In this document: in pieces, positions 1-6,095 of the stretch
Layout of the letters: each line of letters opens with the position of its first letter
How positions within the stretch are numbered: the first letter of the stretch is position 1
Assembly: GCA_946481615.1 (NCBI GenBank)
Contig: CAMLOR010000034.1
Coordinates: 1 to 21,847, forward strand
Direction of reading: 5' to 3'
DNA length: 21,847 bases
Origin: an uncultured Aquimonas sp.
Lineage (GTDB): Bacteria > Pseudomonadota > Gammaproteobacteria > Xanthomonadales > Xanthomonadaceae
Translations under genes and position numbers: made by a program
Notes under the pieces: model-generated
What the model saw: only the letters and a program-made list of their open reading frames with translations
Told to the model about the DNA's origin: nothing
Database searches by the model: none

Positions 1-103
1 CCTTGTCCTCGTCCGGCCAGCGGTAGGAGAGGGTGTCGCGCGAGTCATCGTTCCACTCGATGATCTCGATCAGTTCGCCCTTGATGAAGTTGAGGATGCT
101 CAT
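1..103 (-). CDS. SPFH-domain / virion-core-like protein, N-terminal fragment
   Basis: Only the first 34 codons are present; the gene runs off the left edge. The peptide begins MSILNFIKGELIEIIEW and continues with DDSRDTLSYRWP. This matches my recollection of the N-terminus of the bacterial SPFH-domain family often annotated as virion core protein or YdjI-like, where a short FIKGQFIEIIEW-type segment precedes the SPFH fold. A GGAG about 8 nt upstream of the ATG supports this start. It lies 24 nt downstream of the cyclic-nucleotide-binding membrane protein on the same strand, so co-transcription is likely. The role of this family is poorly defined; membrane association is suspected. The SPFH domain itself is not visible here. 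Confidence 0.75.
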   Translation of the reverse strand, partial: MSILNFIKGELIEIIEWNDDSRDTLSYRWPDEDK

Positions 104-127
104 GGATGGCTCCGGCGCAGGGTGGGA

Positions 128-967
128 TTACTTTCGCAGCATTTTCTCTAGCTGGATGAACCGCTCCAGCATCTCGGCGTACAGGCGGTCGGTCTTCTCG
201 TGCAGGTGCGCCACTTCGAGTTCGGCCTTGATGTTGACGTCGTACTCGATGTCGGAACGCACGCGGTCCTTCTCGGCCTGGCGGTTCTGCGAGATCAGCA
301 CGAAGCACGAGAGGAAGATCGCCTCGATGCTCAGGATCATGGTGAGCAGCCCGAACGGATACGGATCGAACGGCGGGATGCCCAGCGGCAGCGTATTGAC
401 GGCGATCCATGTCCCGAACCAGAGCGCGTTGAGGAAGAGGAACGGCATGCTGCCGCTGAACCACGCGATGGCGTCGGCCACGCGCTGCAGCGGCGTCGAA
501 TGCACCACGACTTCTTCGTTGGCGTTGCGTGACACGCGGGTGCGGATCAGCTCGTCCGCCTTGCGCGTCATGGTGCCCATGCCGGCCAGCAGGCGCAGGG
601 CGGCGGCCGGGGTCTTCTGGAACAGCAGCAGCAGGTCTTCCCGGTCGAGCTCCAGCAGCTCGGTGTCGCCCAGCGCGATGGCGGTGGCGGTTCGCGGGCC
701 GCGGTCGAGCAGGGCCAGTTCGCCGAAGATCTCGCCCGGCCGCGCGATGGTCAGCACGATCTTCTGGCCGGCGTTGTCGCGCACGAACAGTTCGATCTCG
801 CCTTCGCGCACGATGTAGAGCGATTCGCCCGGCGTGCCGGCCTGGAACAGGGTCTCGCCCGGCGCCAGGCGGCGCAGGTCGATGGCCTCGGCGAGCCGGT
901 CGCGATCCTCGGGCCCGAGGTGCTCGAACAGTTCGACGTCGGCCAGCAGCGATGCCTCGCACGCCAT
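128..967 (-). CDS. cyclic nucleotide-binding domain + DUF1003 membrane protein
   Basis: A 279-residue protein. Residues about 10-130 form a Crp/PKA-type cyclic-nucleotide-binding domain. The phosphate-binding cassette reads FGELALLDRGPRTA with Glu83 and Arg92 intact, so ligand binding is plausible. Residues about 165-279 match DUF1003: a hydrophobic segment at 176-191, a second at 205-226, then a charged, probably coiled-coil tail (NRQAEKDR through EKMLRK). The likely location is the inner membrane with the nucleotide-binding domain in the cytoplasm. The start at 967 has GGGGAG about 6 nt upstream. The open frame extends to 2176, but that extension is antisense to the permease and is not coding. 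Which nucleotide it binds and what it signals to are unknown. Confidence 0.88.
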   Translation of the reverse strand: MACEASLLADVELFEHLGPEDRDRLAEAIDLRRLAPGETLFQAGTPGESLYIVREGEIELFVRDNAGQKIVLTIARPGEIFGELALLDRGPRTATAIALGDTELLELDREDLLLLFQKTPAAALRLLAGMGTMTRKADELIRTRVSRNANEEVVVHSTPLQRVADAIAWFSGSMPFLFLNALWFGTWIAVNTLPLGIPPFDPYPFGLLTMILSIEAIFLSCFVLISQNRQAEKDRVRSDIEYDVNIKAELEVAHLHEKTDRLYAEMLERFIQLEKMLRK

Positions 968-993
968 GATCCACTCCCCGAAGACCCGCCGGG

Positions 994-1003
994 AGTTTAC
1001 GCT
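994..1003. promoter_or_regulatory. overlapping divergent -10 elements
   Basis: On the plus strand TACGCT (998-1003) ends 6 nt before the permease ATG at 1010. On the minus strand TAAACT (999 down to 994) lies 26 nt upstream of the ATG at 967, leaving room for that gene's GGGGAG. The two hexamers share two base pairs, so RNA polymerase probably cannot occupy both at once. No convincing -35 was found for either. The GGGAG at 991-995 lies upstream of the plus -10, so it would not be transcribed into the permease mRNA. Inferred from motif position only. Confidence 0.5.
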
Positions 1004-1009
1004 AGGCCC

Positions 1010-2302
1010 ATGTTGGAACGACTCTTCGGCCTGCAGGCCCGCGGCACCACCCCGCGCACCGAGATCATCGCCGGGCTCACCACCTTCCTCACGATGGCCT
1101 ACATCGCCTTCGTGAATCCGGAGATCCTCGCCGCCGCGGGGATGCCGAAGGACGCGGTGTTCGTGGCCACTTGCCTGGCGGCCGCCATCGGCAGCCTCGT
1201 GATGGGGCTGCTCGCCAATTATCCGATCGCGCTGGCGCCGGGCATGGGCCTCAACGCCTATTTCGCTTTCGTGGTGGTCGGCACGCTGGGCTATTCGTGG
1301 CAGGCGGCGCTGGGCGCGGTGTTCGTGTCGGGCTGTCTGTTCGTGGTCGTGAGCCTGTTCCGCGTGCGCGAATGGATCGTCAATGCGATCCCGAAATCGC
1401 TGAAATTCGGCATCAGCGCGGGCATCGGCCTGTTCCTGGCGTTGATCGGCCTGAAGAACGCGGGCCTCGTCGCTGCCAGCCCGGCGACCTTCGTCACGCT
1501 GGGCGATCTGCATCAGCCGGCGCCGCTGCTGGCGTTCGCCGGGCTGCTGCTGATCGTGGCGCTGGAGGCGCGGCGCGTCACGGGCGGCATCGTGATCGGC
1601 ATCCTCGCCATCACCGCCGCGGCCGTGGCGTCGGGGTTGCAACCGTTCGCCGGCGTGTTCGCGCCGCCGCCGTCGCTCGCGCCCACCTTCCTGCAACTCG
1701 ATCTGGCCGGTGCGCTCGATGCCGGCCTGCTGGCGGTGGTGCTCACCTTTTTCCTGGTCGAACTGTTCGATGCCACCGGCACGCTGATCGGCGTGGCGCA
1801 CCGCGCCGGCCTGCTGGACGAACACGGCCGCCTGCCGCGCCTGAAGCGCGCGCTGCTCGCCGATTCCACCGCCATCGTGGCCGGCGCTGCGCTCGGTACC
1901 TCGTCGACGACGGCCTATATCGAAAGCGCCGCCGGCACTTCGGTGGGTGGGCGCACCGGGCTCACGGCGGTGGTGGTCGCGATCCTCTTCCTCGTGGCGC
2001 TGTTCTTCGCGCCGCTGGCGGCGACGGTGCCGGCCTTCGCCACCGCACCCGCGCTGATCTACGTCGCCGTGCTGATGGTGCGCGGCCTGGCGGAGATCGC
2101 CTGGGACGATCTCACCGAGGCCGCGCCGGCAGTGGTCTGCGCGGTGGCCATGCCCTTCACCTTTTCGATCGCGCACGGCATCGCCTTCGGCTTCGTGGCC
2201 TACGCCGGCATCAAGCTGCTGGCCGGACGCTGGCGCGAGGTCGGCATCGCGGTGTGGGTGATCGCGGCGGTGTTCGTGGCCAAGTTCGCGTGGCTGGCCT
2301 GA
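1010..2302 (+). CDS. NCS2-family (AzgA-like) purine permease
   Basis: A 430-residue, very hydrophobic protein of about 12-14 membrane segments. By family it is a proton-coupled importer of adenine, guanine or hypoxanthine (the AzgA, PurP and GhxP group). Diagnostic stretches are GMGLNAYFAF near residue 80, FDATGTLIGVAHRAGL, and the conserved GTSSTTAYIESAAGTSVGGR segment followed by TGLTAV. The length is normal. The start at 1010 was chosen over an ATG at 920, because the preceding 30 codons overlap the divergent gene and lack family similarity. A TACGCT hexamer 6 nt before this ATG suggests a leaderless transcript. Substrate preference between adenine and guanine/hypoxanthine cannot be read from sequence alone. 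Confidence 0.93.
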   Translation: MLERLFGLQARGTTPRTEIIAGLTTFLTMAYIAFVNPEILAAAGMPKDAVFVATCLAAAIGSLVMGLLANYPIALAPGMGLNAYFAFVVVGTLGYSWQAALGAVFVSGCLFVVVSLFRVREWIVNAIPKSLKFGISAGIGLFLALIGLKNAGLVAASPATFVTLGDLHQPAPLLAFAGLLLIVALEARRVTGGIVIGILAITAAAVASGLQPFAGVFAPPPSLAPTFLQLDLAGALDAGLLAVVLTFFLVELFDATGTLIGVAHRAGLLDEHGRLPRLKRALLADSTAIVAGAALGTSSTTAYIESAAGTSVGGRTGLTAVVVAILFLVALFFAPLAATVPAFATAPALIYVAVLMVRGLAEIAWDDLTEAAPAVVCAVAMPFTFSIAHGIAFGFVAYAGIKLLAGRWREVGIAVWVIAAVFVAKFAWLA

Positions 2303-2315
2303 GGTGCGGCTGCGT

Positions 2316-2321
2316 TATGCT
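2316..2321 (+). promoter_or_regulatory. -10-like TATGCT, leaderless geometry
   Basis: TATGCT is followed by exactly 6 nt and then the lipoprotein ATG at 2328. No Shine-Dalgarno is present between the hexamer and the ATG. It lies 13 nt after the permease stop, so the lipoprotein may have its own promoter. No clear -35 is seen. Confidence 0.5.
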
Positions 2322-2327
2322 GCACGC

Positions 2328-2834
2328 ATGAAATCGACATTCGCGTTGCTGATCGCCGTCTCGCTCGCCGGCTGCGCCGCGCGCCCCAGCGGGGGCGAGG
2401 CGCCGCCCGATGCGGAAATCGTCGCCACCGTGCGGCACGCCGCCGGGCCGCGCGAAGCTGCGCAGTGGATCGACGTGGCGGCGCTGCCTTCCGATGCGCT
2501 GCGCACTGATGGCGAGCGCGCACTGCTGATCGAGATCTCGCTGCCCGACGATGGTTCGGTGCTCACCGAGGTCGCGCCGCTGGAGCTGGCCAATCTCGTC
2601 GTGCGCATCGACCAGCGCGACCGCAAACAGGTCGTCGTCGGCATCGACAACGCCACCGAGGCCGCGCTCGCCTTCGATCTCTTCGTCTCGCCCGACGGCC
2701 AACGCTTCCGCCGCATCCCGGCCTGTCCCGTCGCCGCACGCGGACGCTCCTTCGAGCGCTGGCCGGAACGCGCCGCCTGGATCGCCGTGGCCGGCGTGCG
2801 GCGCGCCGAAAGCGGCGGCACCGACTGCCGCTAG
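2328..2834 (+). CDS. small predicted lipoprotein, function unknown
   Basis: A 168-residue protein beginning with a type II signal peptide: K2, a hydrophobic core, then the lipobox LAGC with the lipidated cysteine at residue 16. Residues +2 and +3 are Ala-Ala, with no Asp, so by the usual rule it should go to the outer membrane. The mature part is soluble and acidic to neutral, with alternating beta-type segments (LVVRIDQRDRKQVVVGID, then FDLFVSPDGQRFRRIPACPV), and could be a small beta-sandwich. I do not recognise a named family. The start at 2328 was chosen because the lipoprotein signal begins there. The stop codon lies just 2 nt before a REP-like repeat. Confidence 0.82.
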   Translation: MKSTFALLIAVSLAGCAARPSGGEAPPDAEIVATVRHAAGPREAAQWIDVAALPSDALRTDGERALLIEISLPDDGSVLTEVAPLELANLVVRIDQRDRKQVVVGIDNATEAALAFDLFVSPDGQRFRRIPACPVAARGRSFERWPERAAWIAVAGVRRAESGGTDCR

Positions 2835-2836
2835 CC

Positions 2837-2985
2837 CGTCGTTCCCGCGAAGGCGGGAACCCAGCGACGTTCGCTCTGCCGCGCGCGTGAATCATCGTCG
2901 TCCCCGCGCAGGCGGGGACCCCGGTGCCGGGCGCTTCGTCCGAGCGGTGATCGCACCTGGATCCCCGCCTGCGCGGGAATGACGG
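2837..2985. repeat. cluster of three REP-like hairpin repeats
   Basis: Copy 1 (2837-2864) folds as GTTCCCGC-GAAG-GCGGGAAC with an exact 8-bp stem at 2841-2860. Copy 2 (2896-2922) folds as GTCCCCGC-GCAG-GCGGGGAC with its stem at 2900-2919. Copy 3 (2957-2985) is the same element inverted, reading CTGGATCCCCGCCTGCGC and ending GGGAATGACGG. Stem substitutions in copies 1 and 2 are compensated, which implies selection on structure. Two further copies occur at 12645-12730. Elements of this type are usually mobilised in trans by RAYT (TnpA-REP) transposases; none is encoded here. Confidence 0.85.
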
Positions 2986-2988
2986 GTT

Positions 2989-3062
2989 CGGTCGAATCCT
3001 ACCCGTTCGACCGCGGATTTCCGGGAGCCTGGCACGGCGGCGCCCGATGGTTCGGCGCCGCC
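2989..3062. repeat. two perfect inverted repeats upstream of the DUF4124-like gene
   Basis: CGGTCGAA (2989-2996) pairs with TTCGACCG (3006-3013) across a 9-nt loop. GGCGGCGCC (3036-3044) pairs with GGCGCCGCC (3054-3062), also across a 9-nt loop. Neither is followed by a T-tract, so they are poor intrinsic terminators. They could be dyad operators or leader hairpins for the gene starting at 3116. The rest of 2986-3115 shows nothing else recognisable, including no clear promoter. Confidence 0.4.
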
Positions 3063-3115
3063 CCGCCGCGCAGCATGTTCCGCGGCGCCAGGTGGCGTCC
3101 CCGCCGGAACGGACC

Positions 3116-3640
3116 ATGCCGCTGCGTCACACCTTCCGCATCGCCTTGCTGGCAGCCCTCGCGTGCGGTGTGCCGGGCATCACGCAGGGCGCCATCGTGC
3201 ATCGCTGCCGGCAGGCGGACGGCGTCATAGCCTATCGCGACACAGGCTGCCTGGTGGGTGAAACACCGATATCGCAGCTCGAATTCGTGTCACCGGATCC
3301 GGCCGCCGCGCCCAGCGCAGCGGTACCGCCGCGACAGGTAGTGCACAACGCGCGAGCCTCGATGCCCGCGCGCGCGCCGCGCGCCGTCGACGAAATCGTC
3401 GCGCACGAATGCCGCTTCGGCGAACAGCGCTGGGTGCAGGCCCAGGCCTGCCCGCCATCGCTCGCCGCCGCCACGACACGCGGCGGCAAGGCGGCGCGGC
3501 AGCGGGTCGAGGAAACCCGGCTCATGAAGTCGCAGGTCTGCGGCGCCCTGCGCGCCACCTCCACCGCACACTCGCGCGGCGAAGGCTCGGCCCAACGCGC
3601 CTACGGCATGAATCGTCTCAGGCAGCAGCACGGCTGCTGA
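3116..3640 (+). CDS. secreted DUF4124-like cysteine-containing protein
   Basis: A 174-residue protein with an N-terminal Sec signal peptide (R4, R8, hydrophobic core, cleavage probably near TQGA at 23-26). The first mature segment, about residues 26-60, reads HRCRQADGVIAYRDTGC. This resembles the DUF4124 pattern Y-x-C-x(n)-G-x-x-x-Y-x-D-x-x-C common in Lysobacterales envelope proteins. The rest is Arg/Ala-rich with further cysteines at about 99, 112, 142 and 174, so disulfides are possible in the periplasm. The start at 3116 was chosen because the signal peptide begins there; GGAACGGA lies just upstream. Function unknown. The DUF4124 match is from memory of the pattern. Confidence 0.72.
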   Translation: MPLRHTFRIALLAALACGVPGITQGAIVHRCRQADGVIAYRDTGCLVGETPISQLEFVSPDPAAAPSAAVPPRQVVHNARASMPARAPRAVDEIVAHECRFGEQRWVQAQACPPSLAAATTRGGKAARQRVEETRLMKSQVCGALRATSTAHSRGEGSAQRAYGMNRLRQQHGC

Positions 3641-3671
3641 TCGGACGCCTCGCTCCCGCGCGGCCTTGGGT

Positions 3672-3677
3672 TACGCT
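3672..3677 (+). promoter_or_regulatory. -10-like TACGCT with short leader
   Basis: TACGCT, preceded by TTGGGT, lies 28 nt upstream of the ATG at 3706. Transcription starting about 7 nt downstream would give a leader of about 22 nt that includes GGAG (3696-3699). This contrasts with the 6-nt spacing seen at other genes in the window. Confidence 0.4.
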
Positions 3678-3705
3678 TGGCGCAGGCCGTCCACCGGAGT
3701 CCGCC

Positions 3706-4251
3706 ATGCCGAAACTCGTTCCCGCGCTGCTGCTGGCCGCCTGCGCAGTGCTTGCGCCGGAGGCGCGCGCCGAAGTCGCGGATTCATCGGCCAGCGGATT
3801 CACGGTGGAGAACAGGCGCATGGTGCCGGTGTCGCCGGAGGTGGCCTTCAAGGCGCTGGTGCAGGAGGTGGACCGCTGGTGGCCCAAGGATCATTCCTGG
3901 TGGGGCAAGGAAGCGAAGTTCCGCATCGAACCGCGCGCCGGCGGGTGTTTCTGCGAGGAAGGCGGCGAACACTCGGCGCTGCACATGCTGGTCACCTTCG
4001 TCGATCCACCCCACACCTTGCGCATGACGGGCGGCCTCGGTCCGCTGCAGGGCATGGGGCTGCACGGCGCGCTGGAGTTCCGCCTGAAGGAACAGGAAGG
4101 CGGCGGTACCGAAATCACCATGTGGTACCGCGCCGGCGGCTACACGCCGGATGATCTTTCGAAGTTCGCACCGGTGGTGGACCAGGTGCAGGGCCTGCAG
4201 CTCGGCGGACTCGCCACCTTCCTGGGCGCGAAGGACGAGGCCGCGAAATGA
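3706..4251 (+). CDS. exported SRPBCC (START-like) domain protein
   Basis: A 181-residue protein. Residues 1-22 are a signal sequence (hydrophobic LVPALLLAACAVLA, then ARA before EVAD). An LAAC motif at 10-13 could instead act as a lipobox, so lipid attachment is not excluded. The mature part is a SRPBCC/AHSA1-like fold: a polar strand (NRRMVPVSPEVAFKALV), a Trp-rich helix (RWWPKDHSWWG), central strands and a C-terminal helix ending GLATFLGAK. Proteins of this fold bind hydrophobic ligands; the ligand here is unknown. GGAG 7 nt before the ATG supports the start. Its TGA overlaps the next gene's ATG by 4 nt (ATGA), implying translational coupling. Confidence 0.82.
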   Translation: MPKLVPALLLAACAVLAPEARAEVADSSASGFTVENRRMVPVSPEVAFKALVQEVDRWWPKDHSWWGKEAKFRIEPRAGGCFCEEGGEHSALHMLVTFVDPPHTLRMTGGLGPLQGMGLHGALEFRLKEQEGGGTEITMWYRAGGYTPDDLSKFAPVVDQVQGLQLGGLATFLGAKDEAAK

Positions 4252-4541
4252 CCAGCGAACTCGGGAAGACCCCCATCGTCCACGACCGCAATGGCCGTCG
4301 CTTCGCCACGCGCACCGACGGCGTCGAAGCGCATCTCGACTACGAACTGGCCGGGAACACCATGACGATCACCCACACGGTCGTGCCGCCGGAAATCGGC
4401 GGCCGCGGCATTGCGGGCCAGCTGGTGGCCGCCGCCTTCGAGGCCGCGCGCGCGCAAGGCTGGAAAGTGCGGCCGCAGTGTTCCTACGCCGCCGCCTGGG
4501 CGCGCAAGCACCCGGAAGTGGCCGATCTCATCGCCGCCTGA
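4248..4541 (+). CDS. small YjdJ-type GNAT-family acetyltransferase
   Basis: A 97-residue protein matching the minimal N-acetyltransferase family Acetyltransf_CG (YjdJ-like). It has the strand pair RFATRTDG and HLDYELAGNTMTITHTVV, then the acetyl-CoA-binding turn EIGGRGIAGQLVAAAFEAAR and a final CSYAAAWARKHPEV segment. The full length is typical for this short family. The start overlaps the SRPBCC stop (ATGA), and the next gene begins 8 nt after its stop. Substrate unknown; a small-molecule or protein amine is the general expectation. Confidence 0.88.
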   Translation: MTSELGKTPIVHDRNGRRFATRTDGVEAHLDYELAGNTMTITHTVVPPEIGGRGIAGQLVAAAFEAARAQGWKVRPQCSYAAAWARKHPEVADLIAA

Positions 4542-4549
4542 GGCCTCCC

Positions 4550-5155
4550 ATGGGCAAGCGCATCAAGGAATTCGACGCCTACATCGCGAAGGCGCAGCCC
4601 TTCGCCCAACCCATCCTCGCCGAGCTGCGCGAGCGCCTGCACGAAGCCTCGCCCAGGATCGAGGAAGCCATGAAGTGGAGCTCGCCGAGCTTCATGTACG
4701 AGGGCAAGATCCTCGCCGGCATGGCGGCCTTCAAGGAGCACGCCTCGTTCGGTTTCTGGCAGCACGCGCTGGTGATGGGCGAGGGCGTGGAACGCGACGG
4801 CATGGGCAGCTTCGGCAAGATGCACAGCGTCGCCGACATCCCGACGAAGAAGACCCTCGCGCCGCTGCTGAAGAAGGCGATGGCGCTGATCGACGGCGGC
4901 GTGAAGACGCCTGGCGTGCGCAAGACCGCTGCGCCGAAACCGAAGGCCGAGCCCACGCCCGAATTCGCCGCCGCGCTGAAGAAGAACGCCGTCGCGCGCA
5001 AGCACTTCGAAGCCTTCTCGCCCAGCGCGCAGCGCGAATACGTCGACTGGATCGCCGAGGCCAAGCGCGGGGAAACCCGCGACAAACGCATCGCGCAGGC
5101 CATCGAATGGCTGGCCGAGGGCAAGCAGCGCCACTGGAAATACCAGAACTGCTGA
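4550..5155 (+). CDS. YdeI/OmpD-associated (DUF1801 + OmdA) family protein
   Basis: A 201-residue cytoplasmic protein. Residues about 10-110 form a DUF1801 (YdhG/YdeI) domain, with EAMKWSSPSFMYEGKILAGM and the aromatic FGFWQH segment. A Pro/Lys-rich linker (KTAAPKPKAEPTP) leads to a C-terminal region, about 135-201, of the bacteriocin-protection YdeI/OmdA type (FSPSAQREYVDWIAEAKRGETRDKR, ending WKYQNC). The upstream sequence has only a weak purine stretch (TGAGG). Biochemical activity is unknown; relatives have been linked to stress and peptide tolerance. It is the third gene of the packed 3706-5155 cluster. Confidence 0.87.
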   Translation: MGKRIKEFDAYIAKAQPFAQPILAELRERLHEASPRIEEAMKWSSPSFMYEGKILAGMAAFKEHASFGFWQHALVMGEGVERDGMGSFGKMHSVADIPTKKTLAPLLKKAMALIDGGVKTPGVRKTAAPKPKAEPTPEFAAALKKNAVARKHFEAFSPSAQREYVDWIAEAKRGETRDKRIAQAIEWLAEGKQRHWKYQNC

Positions 5156-5178
5156 TCGATGCGACCGGCCGCCGCCGC

Positions 5179-5184
5179 TACAAT
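5179..5184 (+). promoter_or_regulatory. -10-like TACAAT, leaderless geometry
   Basis: TACAAT lies exactly 6 nt before the arsC ATG at 5191 with no Shine-Dalgarno between. The same hexamer serves the metY promoter at 18230. No good -35 is visible at the 16-18 nt spacer distance. Confidence 0.55.
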
Positions 5185-5190
5185 CGCGGC

Positions 5191-5592
5191 ATGCAAACGG
5201 TCATCTATCACAATCCCGAGTGCGGCACCTCGCGCAACACGCTGGCGTTGATCCGCCATGCCGGCATCGAGCCCGTGGTCGTCGAGTATCTGCAGCATCC
5301 GCCTTCGCGCGAGCGCATCCGCGAACTGGTGTCGCGCGCGGGCCTGACGCTGCGCGAGGCCTTGCGCGAGAAGGGCACGCCGTTCGCGCAGATGGGACTG
5401 GGCGATCCTTCGCTGGATGACGAAGCTTTGCTCGACGCCATCGGGCGCGCGCCCCTCCTGCTCAATCGTCCCTTCGTGGAAACCCCGATGGGCGTGCGGT
5501 TGTGCCGTCCCTCCGAGACGGTGCTCGAAATCCTGCCGCCGATCGCGCGCCCGTTCACCAAGGAAGACGGCGAGATCGTGTTGCCGCGATGA
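5191..5592 (+). CDS. arsC: glutaredoxin-dependent arsenate reductase family protein
   Basis: A 133-residue protein closely following the plasmid R773 ArsC pattern. [17 protein letters not shown] carries the catalytic Cys at residue 11, followed by [11 protein letters not shown], then [20 protein letters not shown] with the Arg residues that bind oxyanion, and a terminal FTKEDGEIV. The family reduces arsenate to arsenite using glutathione and glutaredoxin. No arsR, arsB or acr3 lies within this window, so it is an orphan copy; other activities of the ArsC/Spx fold cannot be excluded. Its stop overlaps the macrodomain start by 4 nt (ATGA), predicting coupled translation. It probably starts a transcript at the leaderless TACAAT promoter. 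Confidence 0.93.
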   Translation: MQTVIYHNPECGTSRNTLALIRHAGIEPVVVEYLQHPPSRERIRELVSRAGLTLREALREKGTPFAQMGLGDPSLDDEALLDAIGRAPLLLNRPFVETPMGVRLCRPSETVLEILPPIARPFTKEDGEIVLPR

Positions 5593-6095
5593 CGCGCCTG
5601 CGCGCGCTGCACGGCGACATCACGACGCTCGCGGTCGACGCCATCGTCAATGCGGCCAATGCCTCGCTGCTCGGCGGCGGCGGCGTCGATGGCGCGATCC
5701 ATCGGGCGGCGGGTCCCGACCTCGTGGCCGAATGCCGCTTGCTCGGCGGTTGCCGCACCGGCGAGGCCAAGCTGACGCGTGGCTATCGCCTGCCGGCGAA
5801 ATTCGTGATCCATACGGTGGGCCCGGTCTGGCGCGGCGGCGGGCAGGGCGAGGACGAGGCGCTCGCCGCGTGTTACCGCAACAGTCTGGCGATCGCCCAG
5901 GCGCAGGGATTCGGTTCGATCGCGTTCCCCGCCATCAGCACCGGCATCTACGGCTTTCCGAAGCCGCGCGCGGCGCGCATCGCGGTGGACACCGTGCGCG
6001 CGGCGCTGGCGGCGGCATCTGCCGTGCAGGAGGTGGTGTTCTGCTGCTTCGGCGTGGATGACCTCGCGTTCTACCGCGAACTGCTGGACACCTGA
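5589..6095 (+). CDS. macrodomain protein (O-acetyl-ADP-ribose deacetylase / YmdB-like)
   Basis: A 168-residue single macrodomain. Ligand-contact motifs are all present: GDIT at 9-12, NAAN at 21-24, the glycine-rich [14 protein letters not shown] at 29-42, and the [10 protein letters not shown] loop at 115-124. This is the MacroD/YmdB-type pattern, whose members hydrolyse O-acetyl-ADP-ribose or remove mono-ADP-ribose from acidic residues. It is translationally coupled to arsC (ATGA overlap). Its last 25 bp overlap the tail of the convergent membrane-protein gene. Whether the real substrate is a metabolite, a modified protein or nucleic acid is not visible from sequence. Confidence 0.92.
   Translation: MTRLRALHGDITTLAVDAIVNAANASLLGGGGVDGAIHRAAGPDLVAECRLLGGCRTGEAKLTRGYRLPAKFVIHTVGPVWRGGGQGEDEALAACYRNSLAIAQAQGFGSIAFPAISTGIYGFPKPRAARIAVDTVRAALAAASAVQEVVFCCFGVDDLAFYRELLDT

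Noticed and set aside
920..1009. Longer permease start at 920
   Set aside because: It would add 30 residues without family similarity, overlapping the divergent gene's start and the predicted promoter.
968..2176. N-terminal extension of the cyclic-nucleotide-binding protein to 682 residues
   Set aside because: Antisense to the permease and low in complexity. The start at 967 has a good ribosome-binding site.
2837..2985. Possible short CRISPR array
   Set aside because: Repeats are hairpins of mixed orientation with uneven spacing, are found again elsewhere as an inverted pair, and no cas genes are present.
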